The notes below the pieces were generated by a model that saw nothing but the letters and a program-made list of their open reading frames with translations, did no database searches and was not told the origin of the DNA. Of a stretch of 64,000 nucleotides of DNA, positions 61,095-64,000 are shown piece after piece. The DNA is from an uncultured Treponema sp. (GTDB lineage: Bacteria > Spirochaetota > Spirochaetia > Treponematales > Treponemataceae). The position numbers were made by a program, and so were the translations under genes. Location: contig ONHK01000002.1 in the NCBI GenBank assembly GCA_900317625.1, positions 62,001 to 126,000 of the forward strand, written 5' to 3'. How positions within the stretch are numbered: the stretch's first letter is position 1; every line of letters begins with the position of its first letter.

Positions 61095-61568
61095 ATGTCT
61101 GCTGAAAATTTAATAGAACATATCAGTTCTATGATGAATTTTGTAAATATTCAGCGGTTGTGGATGCAACGCCATTTGGAACCGATTGCAAAAAAATACA
61201 AGCTTAAGATGTCGGATTTGAGTCTTATGCTTTTGCTTCATATTAATAAAGAGCTTAAAACTGCGAAAGATATTGCAATGTTCAGCGATTTAAAAAGAGG
61301 AAATATTTCTTTGATTGTTGAATCTTTGTCTTGCAGGGGATTTATAAAACAGCTTGCTGTGGAAGGCGACCGGCGAATGAAAAAGCTGGAGCTTACTTCT
61401 AAATGTGATGGAGTTTTAAATGAATGTGATGAGATTCTGCTTGCACTTTTTAAAATTATGATAGAAGGAATTGCAGAAGATGAACTTTTACGAGCAAAGG
61501 AAGTTTTTGTTCAGATGTATAAAAATATTGAAAAAGAAGAACATAAATCTTTGGAGGAGAATAGATGA
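61095..61568 (+). CDS. MarR-family transcriptional regulator
   Basis: About 157 residues. A winged-helix region spans about 45-115 (LSLMLLLHINKELKTAKDIA, RGNISLIVESLSCRGFIK, then the wing GDRRMKKLELTSKC), flanked by dimerisation helices. It would repress the efflux genes downstream until an effector binds. The ATG at 61095 follows an AGGAG at a long spacing; an upstream TTG overlaps the operator and is rejected. Its stop overlaps the tolC start by 4 bp. Confidence 0.83.
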   Translation: MSAENLIEHISSMMNFVNIQRLWMQRHLEPIAKKYKLKMSDLSLMLLLHINKELKTAKDIAMFSDLKRGNISLIVESLSCRGFIKQLAVEGDRRMKKLELTSKCDGVLNECDEILLALFKIMIEGIAEDELLRAKEVFVQMYKNIEKEEHKSLEENR

Positions 61569-63001
61569 ATTCTAAAATAATTAGATTTTTGGCGGTTTTT
61601 ATAACGTTTGCTTCTTGTGGTTTTGCATTTGCCCAAGAATCAGATTCAAATAAAAACAAGGAATTAGTTCTTACTGTTGATGACGCAGTAAGCTACGCGC
61701 TGAAAAACAACCAGTCGCTAAAAAGCGCGGCAATTGACTTGGAAATAAAAAAACGCGCGAACAGCAATTCTTGGAATACATTTTTGCCAACGGTTGGTGT
61801 AAGTGGAACTGCAGCAAGAACAACAGATATTGATTCAACGTTACAAAGTGCAAATGGTTCATTGCAAATGATGAATCTTATAAAAGGAATCCATAGAGAT
61901 GATTTGCCAGCTATGGGTATAGATACCACACCTTCATCCTTATATGAAGATGAAGAAAAATTGCATTGGGCTGTTGTTGGAAATGTTGGTGTTTCATGGG
62001 CTTTTAATTTGGCAATGGTTTCTCAAATTCAAATTGCAAAAAAACAATATGAATCAGGATTGATTTCTTATGATACTTCTTGCACAAAAATGGAAATGAA
62101 CATCAGAAAATTGTTCTATGGTCTTTTAATTCAGCAAGAAAATTTGAAAATTAATAAGGATAGTCTTGCAAATGCAAAAGCTCGTTATGAACAAGCTGAA
62201 ATAAATTATAGAAATGGACTTACTCCAGAATTGCAAGTTTTGAATAGTCAAGTTACTTATGAAAATAAAAAACCAGATGTTTTAAAGGCAGAAAACCAGC
62301 TTAGTCAAAGTTTTGATACATTTGCTTTTCTTTTGGGACTTCCTTATGGAACAAAAATTCAGTTAAAAGGAGATATAAATCCTGAGGATATTACTGTTGA
62401 TGCTTCAGAACTTGTGAAAGATTATATTGCTTCCAGCAATGAAATTCTTTCAATGAAAAAAACTATTGAAATTGCAAGGTTAGGTTTAAACGCAAAAAAA
62501 CTTTCAATATATACGCCAAGTCTTGCTGTAAATTATTCATATAATCCTATTTTTTATTCTTTTGGAGAATGGAAATCTGGAAGTGATATTTCTGACAATG
62601 GAAGTCTTTCGTTGACTGTAGCTTTTTCTGACGTTTTAAGTTGGCTTCCTTGGTCTTCTGCTTCACAAGGAATAAAAGATTTAAAACAACAAATTGTTCA
62701 AGCAGAGCTTGGTTATGAACAGCTTGTAAATAATGCAGAAGTTGAAATTCATAAACTTGTTGATAACCTTGAAGTTGCAAAAGTAAATATACAATCAATG
62801 GAAGCAAATGTTGCTCTTGCTCAAAAAGCTTACAGTTCAACTTTGCGTGCATTTAATAATGGTACACAAGAATGGCTTTCTGTTAGAGAGTCAGATGCTT
62901 CTTTGCAACAGGCAAGATTAGGATTGATGAATGAAAAATTTAATTATATTTCAGCAGTTTTGGATCTTGAAGAAAAATTAAATACTAAATTATTAAAATA
63001 A
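61565..63001 (+). CDS. TolC-family outer-membrane efflux protein
   Basis: A 478-residue protein with a signal peptide ending near CGFAFAQ and two repeats of the TolC-type coiled-coil hairpin (SYALKNNQSLKSAAIDLEIK, LANAKARYEQAEINYRNGL, QAELGYEQLVNNAEVEIHKL, ALAQKAYSSTLRAFNNG). These trimerise as an outer-membrane channel. It overlaps marR and is followed by a membrane-fusion protein, so this is a tripartite (probably RND-type) exporter operon. Confidence 0.92.
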   Translation: MNSKIIRFLAVFITFASCGFAFAQESDSNKNKELVLTVDDAVSYALKNNQSLKSAAIDLEIKKRANSNSWNTFLPTVGVSGTAARTTDIDSTLQSANGSLQMMNLIKGIHRDDLPAMGIDTTPSSLYEDEEKLHWAVVGNVGVSWAFNLAMVSQIQIAKKQYESGLISYDTSCTKMEMNIRKLFYGLLIQQENLKINKDSLANAKARYEQAEINYRNGLTPELQVLNSQVTYENKKPDVLKAENQLSQSFDTFAFLLGLPYGTKIQLKGDINPEDITVDASELVKDYIASSNEILSMKKTIEIARLGLNAKKLSIYTPSLAVNYSYNPIFYSFGEWKSGSDISDNGSLSLTVAFSDVLSWLPWSSASQGIKDLKQQIVQAELGYEQLVNNAEVEIHKLVDNLEVAKVNIQSMEANVALAQKAYSSTLRAFNNGTQEWLSVRESDASLQQARLGLMNEKFNYISAVLDLEEKLNTKLLK

Positions 63002-63011
63002 GCCAGGCGTT

Positions 63012-63085
63012 GCGGGCTGGCGTTTGAGGCCCGCTTCGGTGGATAGGGCGCTACGAAGTGTGCCCGTAAGGCGGGGGTCCGCCTT
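63012..63085. repeat. Three GC-rich hairpins between tolC and the fusion protein
   Basis: GCGGGC/GCCCGC (63012-63034), GGGC/GCCC around GCTACGAAGTGT (63046-63065) and AAGGCGG/CCGCCTT (63068-63085). The ACGAAGTGT motif is shared with the element at 56327. It lies within the operon and holds no gene. Confidence 0.6.
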
Positions 63086-63115
63086 TAGAAAGAAAAATAA
63101 AAATAGGAGAAATAT

Positions 63116-64000
63116 ATGAAAGCGGTGAAAATTTTTGCGGTTGCGGGATGTGCATTTTTGGCTTCTGCGCTGCTTGCTGGTTGTAACAAAAAGGTTGCGG
63201 ATGAAGAGTCGCAGGCAGAAACGGTATTTGCTGTAAATGTTTATAAGGCTGTTCCTAGAAATCTTGATGATTATCTTGAATTTGGTGGAAATGTTCAGAC
63301 GGCTTCTAGCGTTGATATTTATCCGGATGTTCAGAGCGGAAAGCTTTCTAGAATTCTTGTTAAAGTTGGCGATAAAGTAACAAAAGATCAGGTTCTTTGT
63401 GAAGTTGATGCGAGCCGTCCAGGAATGGATTACAAAAATAGTCCGATAAAAGCGCCTGTTGCGGGAACTATAACTTCTTTTCCATATAATATTGGTCAGA
63501 CTGTTTCTGCGGCTATGCCGGTTGGAAAAATCAGTTCAACTGGAACTTTGGAAGTAAAGACAAATGTTGCTGAACGTTTTGTAAGCAGAATTTCTATGAA
63601 TCAAAAGGCTGAGCTTTCGTTTGATGCTTATCCGGGAGAAAAATTCCCTGCAACTCTTGTTGAGATTGATCCGGTTTTGGATATAAGTTCAAGAACGTTG
63701 GGAATAAAGTTGGTTCAGACTCCTTCTGATTCTCGGCTTAGAGCTGGAATGTACGCAAGAATTAAACTTGTTACAGGCACAAAGAAAAACACGATTGTTA
63801 TTCCAAATAACGTAATTGTTACAAGAAATGATGAGGATATTGTTTACATTGTTGATTCTATGACAAATACGGTAAAGGCTAGCCCTGTAAAAAAAGGAAT
63901 CCGTGTTGATGACAAACAGGAAATTCAGATGGGTATTGCTCCTGGAGATTTGGTTGTTATAAAGGGTCAGGCACTTCTTACTGATGGTGCAAAAGTAAAT
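63116..64000 (+). CDS. Efflux RND-type periplasmic adaptor (membrane-fusion) lipoprotein, cut by window edge
   Basis: 295 codons are visible, open to the end. The N-terminus is a lipoprotein signal (LLAGCNKK). The adaptor layout follows: GKLSRILVKVGDKVTKDQVL and a matching PVAGTITSFPYNIGQTVS (the two halves of the lipoyl/barrel-sandwich domain, with an unusually short or missing hairpin between them), then a beta-barrel domain (AELSFDAYPGEKFPATLVEI) and a membrane-proximal region. GGAG precedes the ATG. The inner-membrane pump is expected just outside the window. Confidence 0.9.
   Translation, partial: MKAVKIFAVAGCAFLASALLAGCNKKVADEESQAETVFAVNVYKAVPRNLDDYLEFGGNVQTASSVDIYPDVQSGKLSRILVKVGDKVTKDQVLCEVDASRPGMDYKNSPIKAPVAGTITSFPYNIGQTVSAAMPVGKISSTGTLEVKTNVAERFVSRISMNQKAELSFDAYPGEKFPATLVEIDPVLDISSRTLGIKLVQTPSDSRLRAGMYARIKLVTGTKKNTIVIPNNVIVTRNDEDIVYIVDSMTNTVKASPVKKGIRVDDKQEIQMGIAPGDLVVIKGQALLTDGAKVN

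Noticed and set aside
1..64000. CRISPR array or phage region
   Set aside because: No regularly spaced direct repeats and no phage structural or Cas genes were seen. The repeats found are palindromic and dispersed.

Overview
The window looks like the replication-origin region of a low-GC, host-associated Treponema (spirochaete). The signs are an origin cluster in the order gyrA-gyrB-dnaA-dnaN-recF-dciA-rpmH-rnpA-yidD-yidC-jag, many spirochaete-style lipoproteins, a PheRS beta chain that resembles the archaeal/spirochaete class, and a cyclophilin-FKBP fusion of a kind reported from Treponema denticola. Species was assigned from content only; no database search was possible. Genes left of about 46.5 kb are mostly on the minus strand and those from 46.6 to 56.3 kb are on the plus strand, as expected for replication forks leaving an origin at about 46.5-48.3 kb.

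Layout. 0-9 kb (minus strand): M18 aminopeptidase, HAD phosphatase, a carotenoid-isomerase-like flavoprotein, a 950-residue lipoprotein, a decayed antitoxin with a PIN toxin, and a GH31 glycosidase. 9-11.4 kb: a GC-rich palindromic stretch, a broken DUF4143 ATPase remnant and a conspicuously GC-rich aspS carrying a REP-like palindrome inside its coding sequence. 11.4-16.5 kb: a DUF3990 pair and an XPB-type helicase with a translationally coupled partner. 16.5-21.5 kb: tRNA-Glu, the C-terminal half of carB fused to dapF, an Fe-alcohol dehydrogenase and a cytidylate-kinase-like protein. 21.5-30.2 kb: an amino-acid ABC transporter, an AraC regulator, a four-gene flavoprotein/2Fe-2S oxidase and an ornithine-cyclodeaminase relative, together resembling an opine or N-substituted amino-acid catabolic system. 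30.2-37.2 kb: a LacI-controlled sucrose/fructan operon (ABC transporter, GH32, fructokinase) in which the second permease is interrupted by a 90-bp hairpin repeat. 37.2-40.4 kb: a decayed XRE gene, the N-terminal half of carB, and carA. 40.6-48.3 kb: a frameshifted DUF456 gene, four parS sites, DnaA boxes, gyrA, gyrB, dnaA and a second DnaA-box region. 48.3-56.3 kb: dnaN to jag and two secreted proteins. 56.4-64 kb: argA, queH, pheT and a MarR-TolC-membrane-fusion efflux operon that runs off the edge.

The points most worth a second look are: carB is split and its C-terminal half is fused to a DapF domain that seems to lack the first catalytic cysteine; a 90-bp, three-hairpin repeat breaks a sugar permease, and removing it restores a normal transmembrane helix; at least seven genes have a -10 box only 6-8 nt before the start codon and no Shine-Dalgarno sequence, suggesting leaderless mRNAs; four parS sites sit beside extra DnaA boxes; and a REP-like palindrome lies in frame inside aspS.
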